Positions 22,741-32,664 of a stretch of 64,000 nt of DNA are shown one piece after another. The notes under the pieces are model-generated. The model worked only from the letters and a program-made list of their open reading frames with translations, was not told where the DNA came from and made no database searches. A program made the position numbers and the translations under genes. Position 1 is the first letter of the stretch; each line of letters starts with the position of its first letter. This DNA is from Pomphorhynchus laevis (Eukaryota > Acanthocephala > Palaeacanthocephala > Echinorhynchida > Pomphorhynchidae), in the NCBI GenBank assembly GCA_012934845.2, contig WNNJ02001959.1, positions 124,001-188,000 on the forward strand. Direction: 5' to 3'.

Positions 22741-23000
22741 TATACCATTTATATTTATATCAAGTTAAAATTTAAAATTGAAATTTAAACAAGTCAATTT
22801 TTATGAATAATAAATAACAGACGATGCTTAAGAATAAGGAATAGAATTTATCAGGAGGAACCGCTATACTATCAGGTTTCGGCCATTATTCCTCGACCCA
22901 ACATAGAAACGGAGCCAAATACGCGCTTATGACGTATTTTCTCAGATGAAATTTGATTATTTATTTTATCGTATTCTACTATATATATTATTTATAAAAT
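22740..23000 (-). mobile_element. PLE 3' region fragment (copy E)
   Basis: The same 3' sequence as PLE copies A and C, reverse oriented: aataacagacgatg, then the structured part with ctatcaggtttcggcc and a varied stem III. The CTGATGA box is CTGATAA here (22848-22854), so the ribozyme-like core is decayed. No RT is attached. Confidence 0.7.
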
Positions 23001-23205
23001 ATTTTAAAAGGCGTTTGTCCCATTTCATTTTTGCGATTTAAAAAGCGGTATGTATACGCCTTTTATTTATTAATAAATAAAAGGCATTTGTTCTATTTTA
23101 TCTTGGCGGTTTAAAAAGCAGTGTCAACATATGCAAAAAGTATCTCAAATGGATGATCTCGTCAACGGCCGGTTTAACAATCACTTTTTATAAGTTGTGT
23201 TTAAC

Positions 23206-23689
23206 AACATTGCAATTCAAAGCCTCAATGGTAACTTTTTTAGTACAAACAAACACAAGCGTCTACAAATAGTTGCTGTTACAAATATAAGACTGGATTC
23301 TCAGACGTGTGAGATACCCCGAATGGTTCAGTCAGAGAGCGGCTTGCCGGTGCGGCCGGGGGCTCAGATCCCTCTGGACCTGAGGCGGTGATATACAAAG
23401 GAGACTAGCAGTTTACCTGACTTTGGGGACTAACAGTTTAATGATTATTAAGCTAATCAGTTGAGGAACTGGGGGAAGTTCCCCCTCCATGGTATTTTCA
23501 GGATCATTTAAAATTCCACTAACCTGCATTGCTTGTGTGTTTAAGATCTCTCATATAATTCAACGTAGAATATTGTATTTTTGCTTGTGCTTTGTATTTT
23601 GACTATATATTTGTAACAGCAACTATTTGTAGACGCTTGTGTTTGTTTGTACTAAAAAAGTTACCATTGAGCCTTTGAATTTCAATGTT
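23206..23689. repeat. 84-bp inverted repeat around LINE 3'-end debris
   Basis: Arms at 23206-23289 and 23606-23689 are nearly exact complements (shared tacaaacaaacacaagcgtc). Between them lies a piece of the R1-like LINE 3' end (23290-23400, matches 15460-15545). Just outside the right arm, 23700-23790 matches 15265-15350 of the same LINE. The two LINE pieces are in swapped order, so the region has been rearranged. Confidence 0.8.
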
Positions 23690-23814
23690 GGAAAACACAA
23701 AAAGCGTATCCTGAAGAGAGCTAGGTGGGCCCTGAAACGGGCCCAGCATCTGTCATTAATAGGGAAAACCCAGGTGCGCCTCTGAAACCACCATCTGGGT
23801 GGTTATATATACTT

Positions 23815-24020
23815 TATATATAATATATAATACTTTTTATACTATAAATAAAAGTTAATAATTATAAATAATTATAAGATATTATACGATTTATATATAT
23901 AAAGATAATATTTATAATAACAATTTTAAATAAAAGTCAATTTTTATGAATTAACTAATAAATAACAGACGATGTATTCGAATAAGGATTAGAGGTAAAA
24001 TTATAAGGAACTAAGGACCT
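23815..24020 (-). mobile_element. PLE 3' region fragment
   Basis: Shares agtcaatttttatgaatt, aataacagacgatgtat and ggattagaggt with the 3' regions of PLE copies A and C, then stops at the point where the structured part would begin. Confidence 0.6.
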
Positions 24021-24197
24021 CAAATAAAGAATCGTGATCTTTTAACTATCCCAATAACAAGGTATCAACCACACTTTGCTTTTCCACATTTTGATCATTC
24101 GTTTGTCGGTAATTTTTAAAGTTATTTAGACTATAAAATTTCACTTGATGTTTACGTTTTGTCTAAATTCTTATTTTAGAAGTTGTAACCGAGGAAT

Positions 24198-25334
24198 ATG
24201 CCATCACAGCCATCTAAAACGTCAGCAAATCTGTGTCCTTACTTTTTGCATAATGTTTGTCGCTTTGGTGACAAGTGCAGATTAACTCATGATGTAAAGA
24301 ATGCGCCGTTGGACAATATATGCCGATATTATCAATTCGGAGTTTGCAGTTACGGAGATATGTGCCGATATCGACATGTCAAGCTGAAGAAAACCGAAGC
24401 CAAACCTGATGTTGGTTTGGGTGTTCCAAAGTCGTTTTCTTCTGATATCGTGTCGGTACAGCAATCATCACCTTCTTCTGAAAAGCCAGAAGAACCTAAA
24501 CAACCTCAGTTTACTAACTTTGCTGAAGTATTAAAAAGTCGACTGCCTGCTAATAAAGCGGTTATCTGTCCCTTTTATCAGATGTCGGGATGTTGTGACA
24601 ATCCAGATTGCAAGGATATACACGGTAGTTACTGTGTTGTGTGCCAGGAATATGCTCTAGATCCTGATAACAGTATTCAGAGGGCTCAGCATGAAAAAGC
24701 TTGCAATGAAAAATTCGAAGAACTAATGGAAGAGGCATTTGCTATTCAGTTATCAGCTGACAAAGTCTGTTCTATATGCCTGGAAACCGTCATTGATAAA
24801 TCAAACAAGTCGAAAGCTAGATTTGGGTTGCTTCACAATTGTGATCACGTATTTTGTCTCAGCTGTATTCGCAAATGGAGAGCGGCAGGTAACGCACAAC
24901 TCACGAACCGAGTAGTAAAGGCATGTCCAGAATGCCGTATAACTTCCGATTTTGTTACACCGAGTCCTTACTGGTATGGCAGTAAAGAGGAAAAGCTTAA
25001 GATAATTAATGGCTATCAGAAAAGAATTTCATCAATCGATTGCACATATTTCAACTTTGGTAAAGGTCATTGTCCATTTGCGGACAAATGCTTCTATCGA
25101 CATATATATGAAGATGGAAAAGATGCCAAATTGGGGGAACCCGGACGAACTAGAGCAATCAATGCAGATGGGGAAATAGTATTCGCCGAGCAGCAATCAC
25201 TATACGACTGCCTTAGGATGCGAGATTTGCAAGAACTTTGTGAAGATGTGGGCAATTTGACAGTTAGCGACTATCAATTATGTGCTGATTTATTATTCGA
25301 AAATGAAATGAGAATTCTCGATCCATCCACATAA
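24198..25334 (+). CDS. MKRN: Makorin-type RING finger E3 ubiquitin ligase
   Basis: A 378-aa intact protein with the full makorin layout. Zinc fingers of C3H1 type sit at C13/C21/C27/H31 and C42/C50/C56/H60. A third, variant one starts at C124 and ends H142. The makorin Cys-His motif follows (CVVC at 146-149, H165, C169). Then comes a C3HC4 RING (C191, C194, C215, H217, C220, C223, C243, C246), and a last C3H1 (C282, C292, C298, H302). Makorins are RNA-binding E3 ligases that act in translation control and RNP regulation. The coding region has no intron. A splice acceptor-like ttcttattttag ends at 24179, 18 bases before the ATG, which hints at an intron in the 5' UTR and argues against a processed retrocopy. 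A polyadenylation signal aataaa lies near 25488. Confidence 0.95.
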   Translation: MPSQPSKTSANLCPYFLHNVCRFGDKCRLTHDVKNAPLDNICRYYQFGVCSYGDMCRYRHVKLKKTEAKPDVGLGVPKSFSSDIVSVQQSSPSSEKPEEPKQPQFTNFAEVLKSRLPANKAVICPFYQMSGCCDNPDCKDIHGSYCVVCQEYALDPDNSIQRAQHEKACNEKFEELMEEAFAIQLSADKVCSICLETVIDKSNKSKARFGLLHNCDHVFCLSCIRKWRAAGNAQLTNRVVKACPECRITSDFVTPSPYWYGSKEEKLKIINGYQKRISSIDCTYFNFGKGHCPFADKCFYRHIYEDGKDAKLGEPGRTRAINADGEIVFAEQQSLYDCLRMRDLQELCEDVGNLTVSDYQLCADLLFENEMRILDPST

Positions 25335-27032
25335 TCCACATGCCTCTTTGCTTTAATACGTCGAGTTTATTTCTGTTTGGATATTTAAGACTCTAAACCT
25401 TTCAATGAATTTTCCTTGTCAACAGTAATTGTATCGCATTGAACGCTGCGATCACTGTGATCTCGTTTTATACTGAGATATATTTTAATAAATTTCTTTT
25501 TTCAGTTCTTTTTTTTTGGTTTTAATCTTACAATTTAGCAAACGACTCATCCATTAGAAATCTAAAGATATTTTATCATTATTTTACATTGTATTTTGGT
25601 CCATCAAATTAACATGAATTGCAACGACACTATATAAATTACAATAACTGTACATACTGGTTGTGTTTCTTTCAAAAATATTACAAAAATTATTTCAAAA
25701 TAGGAAAATACAAAAATTCTTTCAAACGTATATTTGCTTAGTTTAAATAATATGTTATGTCAGAGTGAATCCAGTAGATATTTAGGATAATAATGTTAAT
25801 TATGGTCATAAGTTATTCATAAATTATAAGTTATCAGCAATATATACATTCTAATATATTGCTGACGAAAAATTTGTTGTCGAAGGGCACAAGATTTGCG
25901 ATATAACAAAGTCCAAATTTATCGGAACCACCACGCAGGCGATTTTCACATGCAGAAAAAGATTTATTTCACTTGACACTTATTTTACTTTTTATGCTTA
26001 AAACGTTTATTTATTTCAAGTACTAAAACTCATAGCACATCGTCTGCAATACTAAAACGTGCTAAGTGAAGTATTCAACATGTAAGAAATACATCTTCGG
26101 TTTAAAAGTACCGCTGATTGTTAGAATGATACTTATGTAGATATAAATATAAAAATAAATATAAAATAATTAATATAAATATAAAAATCTAAATAAATAT
26201 AAAAATCTTATCATTGTCATCGATTACTGGATGTATCGTTGTTTATTGTCATCGACCTTTTATGGTGGATTCCAAAATATGGACGATGAACAGATTAGTC
26301 TAACAGATTGCTAGAAGCATACATGCTATTAGCAATTTCTAAATGATGTGAGTCATTCCATACTCACATTACTACCTTCAGATGTCGCGTTTGCATTTAA
26401 GTCATTATATTTTACCAATTTGATTAGTGGATTGAACTTAGTTCCAACAACACATCTTTATTGCAACTGCTGGTGACATCGTTACATCGAGAATTTAAAA
26501 AGAAATTTTAGTTTTTAACTTAATATTGAATTTTAAATTGTCATAATTGTACACTTTAGTTAGTACCCACATATAGAAGATAGACTATAAATCACATTTT
26601 AATTCAATAAGTTCACATACTATTCTTTCAATCGCGCCATTTGACTTCAATTTTTGCTGCATCCCACCGGACAACTTATATAACAAATATTAATAATATA
26701 TATGTCAATAATTATATAATTATTTAAAATAATTTGCCATTAATCGAAATACAATCCAAGGTCCAAATAAACTAGTTCTAAATCAGATTCTTGGTTGTTT
26801 AACGCAACAAAGCTTTGAATATTTATCTAATATAATACTATCTTTTTAGGTATTAGAACGAAGAACAAAGTTCAAGCACTCAAATGGCGACCCGCATCTG
26901 ATTTAATTATTAAATAAATAGATTTTAATTATATTAATATAAAAAAATTTCAAATTTAAATTAAGATTTTCCTCAAAAATTCATGTTTACATGATAACAC
27001 ATAATTATGGTATAGGAATATAATAAATTGTT
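25335..27032. other. AT-rich intergenic DNA
   Basis: After the makorin 3' UTR no coding region is supported. A short stop-to-stop frame at about 25860-26000 (EGHKICDITKSKFIG) has no start codon or context and is not called. No repeat family was recognised. Confidence 0.6.
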
Positions 27033-27370
27033 AAATATTCAGGAACAATTAGGTATAGTTGAACGACAACAATATTTTAGCGTAATTTTCAAAGCGGTGG
27101 TTCCGTAAGACTGTCTAATTGTTAGAAATATATCCATCCTGAAATAAATTCATCCTGATTTCTCCAATTGTCGCGTAATTTTCAAAGAGGTTGTTCCATA
27201 TCATGTTATTGGTATGGGTCACCGCTTTTAAAATTATGCGAAAATTGGAGAATGTCGTGTAACAAAAATATCAAAATAATTTTTGTTGTCGTTCAATTAT
27301 ATCTGATTGTTCCTGGATATTTAAAAATTTAAAATAAAGATCAGGATGGATATGTTTCTAATATAATAAA
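27033..27370. repeat. Foldback (palindromic) repeat
   Basis: An arm at 27033-27078 (attcaggaacaatt, gttgaacgacaacaat) is matched by its complement at 27271-27322. Inner segments also pair (tctccaattgtcgcgtaatt near 27160 with the complementary stretch near 27230). Another pair is atatccatcctga (27129) and tcaggatggatat (27346). There is no ORF. It is probably a non-autonomous foldback or MITE-type element. Confidence 0.7.
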
Positions 27371-27982
27371 TCTTGGAAATGAGTGGTGGGGATTGTTTTA
27401 ATCAACTTTAAAAACATGACGAGTTTTAGTCATTTAAATAAACTTTTAGAGTAAAAATTAAAATTTATAGTCATTCTTGAAGTCTTGAAAAAGTTATTGT
27501 CATATTTTTATAAGATAAAATGCAATTATGTCAAAATTGATTTAGCTATTTTTAACTAAAATGCAATTTGACAAAATAACTATTCGTCATATTTTGTCAT
27601 ATAATTAACGCATACCTTCGCAAAATTTTACTCGACTGCTACTCGTTAGTGCCGATGATAAAAGAAATAAAAATGCAAAGTTAAGTGTGTTCTGCTTTGA
27701 TAAAGTATTATTACAGTAAATACATAATATTTCTGAATCGGTTTTACTCAAGATTGGTTCCAATATTTGTCATGCAAAGTGCCTATTGCTGCTTATTCAG
27801 AAACAGACCTTCACATTGTCAATTATCAAATACTTCTATTTTTATACTTGACAAACTTCCTAAAATATTGTTGACATGTAAATATTTTGCTGCTCGTTGT
27901 ATTTCTGCTTTATGAAAAGTAGTCCAAAAGCATATTTTGTAGTGCCGTAAGGTGGGCGTCATTAGAGAGGTCTAAAATTGGA

Positions 27983-28479
27983 ATGGATACTTCATACCAA
28001 AGCATTGCCACTGATTTAATAGATTCTCGAAATAATGATCTTCCTAAATATCGATCAACCACGAATAGTTATAGTGGTGAATCGGACGTAAACGGAATTT
28101 TAATGAAACAACGTGAAGAAAACCAGATTTTGTCTAAAACACATAGTACAGTCAGGCACAAATCGTTTACTAATTGCTTTGGTGGATGTATAGGACGGCA
28201 ATCCCGTTTTTCAACACACTTAAATGAAAATTTCGAAAAATATAAATCCAGAAGTAGATGGTACGATGAAACTAAGCACGTATTGGGCAGCAATTTTGTA
28301 CTACAAGATGAACCCAGATGGAAAAAGAAAATGATTAAAGGTAAAGTTGCTTAGGTTGCTTTCGCTATTTGTTAAACATGTAGAAATCTTACACGATTAT
28401 TGGAACTTTGACGGCAGGCTTAGTAATCAATTTAATCTACCAGCTACAGCTCAAAATACAAATGTACATAGTAGTCCAG
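27983..28479 (+). CDS. Unknown protein, first two predicted coding exons
   Basis: Exon 1 runs from ATG 27983 to 28340, where aaag is followed by a donor gtaaag; the unspliced frame stops 14 bases later. An acceptor catgtag ends at 28383, so the predicted intron is only 43 nt. Joining keeps the frame: …KKKMIK|EILHDYWNFDG…. Exon 2 ends at 28479 with a strong donor (ccag/gtgaga). The product so far is about 151 aa, hydrophilic, with Ser/Thr-rich and basic stretches and a Cys-containing FTNCFGGCIGRQ motif. There is no signal peptide or membrane segment. I do not recognise the family. Further exons must lie downstream, beyond the PLE copies, and were not found. Confidence 0.45.
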
Positions 28480-29336
28480 GTGAGAAATTGATTTCCGTAA
28501 TCTAAATTCGTTTTAAATTCTCGGCATATAAAAACGTTATGTATGTCTTGCAAGTGTGAATTGACAATTTCACGTTATATATTACGTTTTTTAAACTGAT
28601 TTTCCTCTTAATTACTGCTTTACATCTTCATCTCTTTACATCTTCACTGATTTACTTCATTTAAAGCTATGATACTTGTGTTTGTTAAAAGTAACAATCG
28701 TTTATCTGATTGACCTGGGCCCTTAAGACTACTAAGGGGAGTAGTCTTCTCAAGATGAAGTCCACGGATATACCAAGATTTCTTAGGCTCCTTATATCTT
28801 GACTTTATACCATGGTACGTCTCGATTAATTCTTCAGATGAATGACATATTATGAATAGCTTAATCGAAAGTGGTCGTGGTGATGCTTGCTGGCCGAGTC
28901 ATATCCATATTGATTATGTAGCAACAAATTTTACTTCTAAGCATCCTCAAAATAGAAGTTTAAGAACCTTATATATTATATACTTTTCTTAGCATTAAGA
29001 CTGATATCTCGTAAAATTTTATAAATTACCGCCTAATGTCATTAATATAATTCCAAAGATATCCAACTTTTTTGAATTAGGGAATTTTAATTGCCTTTCT
29101 ATAAATGATAAATGTTTTTCTTGCATTTTAATAGCATTAATAGCAGTTTGAACTACTTTCGGTTGTGCTTAAGTCGATTGGTACTGTTTTAGGAATAAAA
29201 TGCTACCTTCCAGAATTATTTTTGTGTATTACAGACAAAAGATATTCATAAAAATCAAGAATAATGTCGATATTGTCTTTGGCAAAATAATACTGCGAAT
29301 AATTTCCAAAACGAAGAGAATATATTCGTTTCACAA
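28480..29336. other. Probable intron or spacer, no gene seen
   Basis: AT-rich. One GC-richer patch at 28715-28760 holds a hairpin (aagactac/gtagtctt). No coding sequence is recognised. Confidence 0.5.
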
Positions 29337-29525
29337 AAATTTTATGGATTAACATAAAAATATTCAACTTAAGAGTTTAAATTTAATTTCAGTATTATTG
29401 TGTTGATTTATATATTTTACTATTTTCTGTTGATGTTATTTTTATAGTAACCTAGTTTAAAGTATGCATCTATTAAATTATTTAAATGATTTTGAAGAAA
29501 GCCAATATCATTACATATTGGCTTT
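29337..29525 (-). mobile_element. Small PLE fragment (RT C-terminus)
   Basis: Matches the segment 30020-30210 of PLE copy C (tcaacacaataat, tttatagtaacctagttt) in the same orientation. It covers the end of the RT thumb only. Confidence 0.7.
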
Positions 29526-29654
29526 CACTATTTTAACATACACTATCTACACATGATAAAGTAAAAGAATTAATTCAGTTATTAATTTAATAAAAGTCAT
29601 AGATAAAAATCAATCCGATCGAGAGCACGATCTGATCTCGATCGGAAATCTCTA

Positions 29655-31310
29655 TAAAATGCAAAATCAGCTAACTAAGTCTATGTATTTAATATAATTA
29701 TAAACTAAACAAAACATAATAATGCTAAATCAAAATTTAATAATTAAATAATAAAATTAATAATTGTTTTTAGATTTTCTATAATTGAAATCAAGTTAAA
29801 ATAAAACATTGAAATTTAAAATAAACGTCATTTTTATGAATTGACTAATTAAGAACAGACGTTGTATAATAATAAGAATTAGAGGTCATCAGGATGAACT
29901 GCTATGCCATCAGGTTTCGAACCCTAACTCCTCTACCCAACATAGCAGCGGGGCCAAATACATGCTAATGATGTATTTCCTCTGAAATAACTATCTAGTA
30001 TCTTATTCTAATACAAAGTATATTATTTATTATCCATCCATAAAAATTTTCCGCTAATGATTTTAAATTTATTCTTTATATTATTGTGTTGATTTATATA
30101 TTTTACTATTTTCTGCTTGATGTTATTTTTATAGTAACCTAGTTTAAAATATGTATCTATTAAATTATTTAAATGATTTTGAAGAAAACCAATATCGTTA
30201 CATATTGTTGCAATTCTTAAAATTTCATTATTTAATGTATTATATTTTATATTATATGGTATGAATGAATGCTCATGCAAAAATATGATTATTGTAAAAA
30301 TAAAAATATAATCTTTACTGTATAAATTTAAAAAAGGTTTAACTGAACTTAATTTAATATTCATATCTAGATATATACCTTCTTACACATTAATATTGAT
30401 TTTATAATGAATAAGGCTACCTGGATAAATTTGTTCGCTTATTGGATAAAAATTATTAAATTTAATAAAGCTTTTTGCATATGAATAATATGTAAGATTA
30501 TATAAACTATTTGTCATATCTTTATATAATTTAGATTTAGTAATAGTTTCGATTACCTTGTAATATTTTTTAAATGTTTCAATATTATTTTAATTATAAA
30601 TATATTTATTAAAGCGAAATATTAAAAATAACAAGTTTTCTTTGTTTTGATCCTGCTCCCAAAATTTAATATGCCAGATATTTTAAATAGTTGATAATGA
30701 TTCATTTTTAATAAAGAATTATTGGAGATGGATCAAAGGAAGAAAATTTTTATTTGATATTTTCAGAAAATTAAGCAGTATTAATTTCGATTACTTGTCT
30801 AAATATAGATGTCCCTACTTTTAAATAATTTTGATTTATCAAAATATTTAAGGATTCTATTAATCCAATTATATCCATATATTTATATTTACTTGATGGT
30901 CTAATTTTTGTTAGATAGGCGTTATAATTATTATAACATATATGTATATCTTTTTTCGAATATAAGATTAATTAATTTTACCAACGTTTCTTTAATATCT
31001 ACTAAATCTAGATTTGTAAAAAGCGTACTAAAATCGTATGTATTTATATTTTGAAAATTTATTCCTTTTGTCTGTTCTAAAAATTCTTTTGTAGAATTAA
31101 TACTGAAATAGTGTTTTATACCAGTATTAATTTCGATTACCTTGCAATATTTTTTAAAATGTGCTTTAATTACTTTAAGTATTTTATTCATATAAACAGA
31201 AAGTGGTTTTAATGTACATTTAAACGCACTACATATGAACCTAGGTTTTATTAAATTTTTATGTAATTTTGGATTCCAATATAATATAGGTATAGTTTTC
31301 ATTCTGCTTC
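29655..31310 (-). mobile_element. Penelope-like element, copy C
   Basis: Minus-strand copy of the PLE at 15640-17320, with the RT in broken frames (31302-30931: YWNPKLHKNLIKPRF, YDFSTLFTNL; 30364-30023: thumb ending FLWMDNK). The stretch between them (about 30930-30400) is AT-rich and rearranged, so motifs B and C are not readable; it includes a piece with gattaccttgtaatatt that repeats the sequence at 31135. The 3' region to 29655 ends with the tagactcagttagc-type sequence. No GIY-YIG nuclease follows the RT. Confidence 0.8.
29881..29983 (-). ncRNA. Candidate type II hammerhead ribozyme, PLE copy C
   Basis: The same structure as 16973-17075 on the opposite strand. GAAA (29976-29979) is preceded by AGAG, stem III is AUACAU/AUGUAU, the long arm is closed by CTGCTATG (complement of 29941-29948) and CATAGCAG (complement of 29899-29906), then CTGATGA (complement of 29886-29892), one extra C and CTCT. 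All core bases are kept although the neighbouring RT is badly decayed. Confidence 0.4.
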
Positions 31311-31648
31311 TATAATGTTTCTAATATATATTTAATATATATATTTAATATACTAAAGAACATTCACTAAATTCAGGTTTTAGCTTAAAAATATCATGTA
31401 ATTTTGTCAATTATTTAATATAGATTTTATTATGTAATTTTTAAAATTTTATTATTTTTAAAATGCAATGACAAAAGGTGTAAATGTTGCGTGCCGTTAA
31501 CGAAAGCTGCATTTTTTAATCCATGCTTACAAGTCAAGAATATAATATAAATCAAAACGCGAAATGCAAGCCAAAGGGCATTTTATACACGGGAACATGG
31601 ATTTTATTTTTTTTTGTGCCAGAGTGCAACGTTTTCCATGTTTTTAGA
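31311..31648. other. Spacer, no gene seen
   Basis: AT-rich to 31480, then mixed sequence leading into the hammerhead-like site. Nothing is recognised. Confidence 0.5.
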
Positions 31649-31696
31649 TTTTATTGCTGAAGAAGACCAGACAACTGGTCGAAACGTTCAATAAAA
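31649..31696 (+). ncRNA. Candidate type I hammerhead ribozyme with minimal stem III
   Basis: TTTTATTG (31649-31656) stands directly before CTGAAGA (31657-31663). One A follows, then the hairpin GACCAG-acaa-CTGGTC (31665-31680), then GAAA (31681-31684), CGTT, and CAATAAAA (31689-31696), which is the exact complement of the first eight bases. This is stem I, core, stem II, core, a very short stem III (ACGU, self-complementary and so able to pair in a dimer) and a GUU cleavage triplet. Such minimal stem III hammerheads are known from PLEs. The extra A before stem II is not canonical. Confidence 0.45.
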
Positions 31697-32159
31697 CATT
31701 ATTTTTTCTTGTGTTGTTCCACTTTAAACTATTTCTCAAAGATAAGTTATTAAACAAATACTTTTAGCTTTATAAAAGAGGGATATTGACGATGCAATTA
31801 ACTATTTTTAGGAATATAAGAATAACAAGAGATAACCTCACTTCAGTTATTTTAAAACCTTAAGTTTGATAAATTTCAATATTAATCATTAATATTATTT
31901 CTAAAGACAATAAAGACATTAGCTACATAACGGTAACAATCCATTACAAAACAAAATTCCTTTAGAAAGTTATATATCTAATACCTCATATGGCTTGCAG
32001 CATATGCTGCAAGGGAATTTCTCATGGCTAGTTAAACAATATGATTATACATATCAGATTCAAATAAAGAGTTACATCTTTTTGTAACATCTTTTTGTAC
32101 TGGACTAATCCATTAGTCCATTCTTTTAAAATAGTTGATAATTATCCATTATTGATAAA

Positions 32160-32325
32160 TAATTATTGGAGCTAAATCAAAGAAGAGAGGAAATTATTTT
32201 TGATATTTCGCTAATTGCTGCTACCATCTTAAGAAAATGTACTGACATTTTCTGAAGATGCTAGCAGAAGTTAGCAAATTATCAAAAATAATTTCCTCTC
32301 TTCTTTGATCCAGCTCCAGTAATTA
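32160..32325. repeat. Hairpin MITE-like repeat
   Basis: A long imperfect palindrome: taattattggagct at the left end is mirrored at the right end (32312-32325), and ttatttttgatatttcgcta is mirrored by the stretch before 32300. The same family is at 63851-64000 and, as one arm, at about 5909-5990. It has no ORF. The centre carries ctgaagatgctagcagaagttagc, discussed under the hammerhead-like findings. Confidence 0.75.
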
Positions 32326-32664
32326 ATTAGTCCAGCCTTCTTTATCAAGGGTTCAATCTAAAGGACTGTAAATAAAGAGTTAACTAATCTAAAGGATTGT
32401 AAATAAAGAGTTAAGATTTGCAGTGGATTTTAATGTCTTTAGCATGTCGATTTCTAATTAAATTAAAAAAGTGAAAGACATATTCGATAAGCAAAAAATG
32501 ATTATTCGAAAAGTAAAATTAATAACGAAATATTTTTTGCTTTTTTATAGGAATTTATTTTTTGACATTAAAAATAATTTTTCAAATACTAGTTATCTTA
32601 TGTTCTTTCTTCAATCAGCTTCATTCCTGTATCAGTTACACAACATTTCGAAGCATGTCTATTG

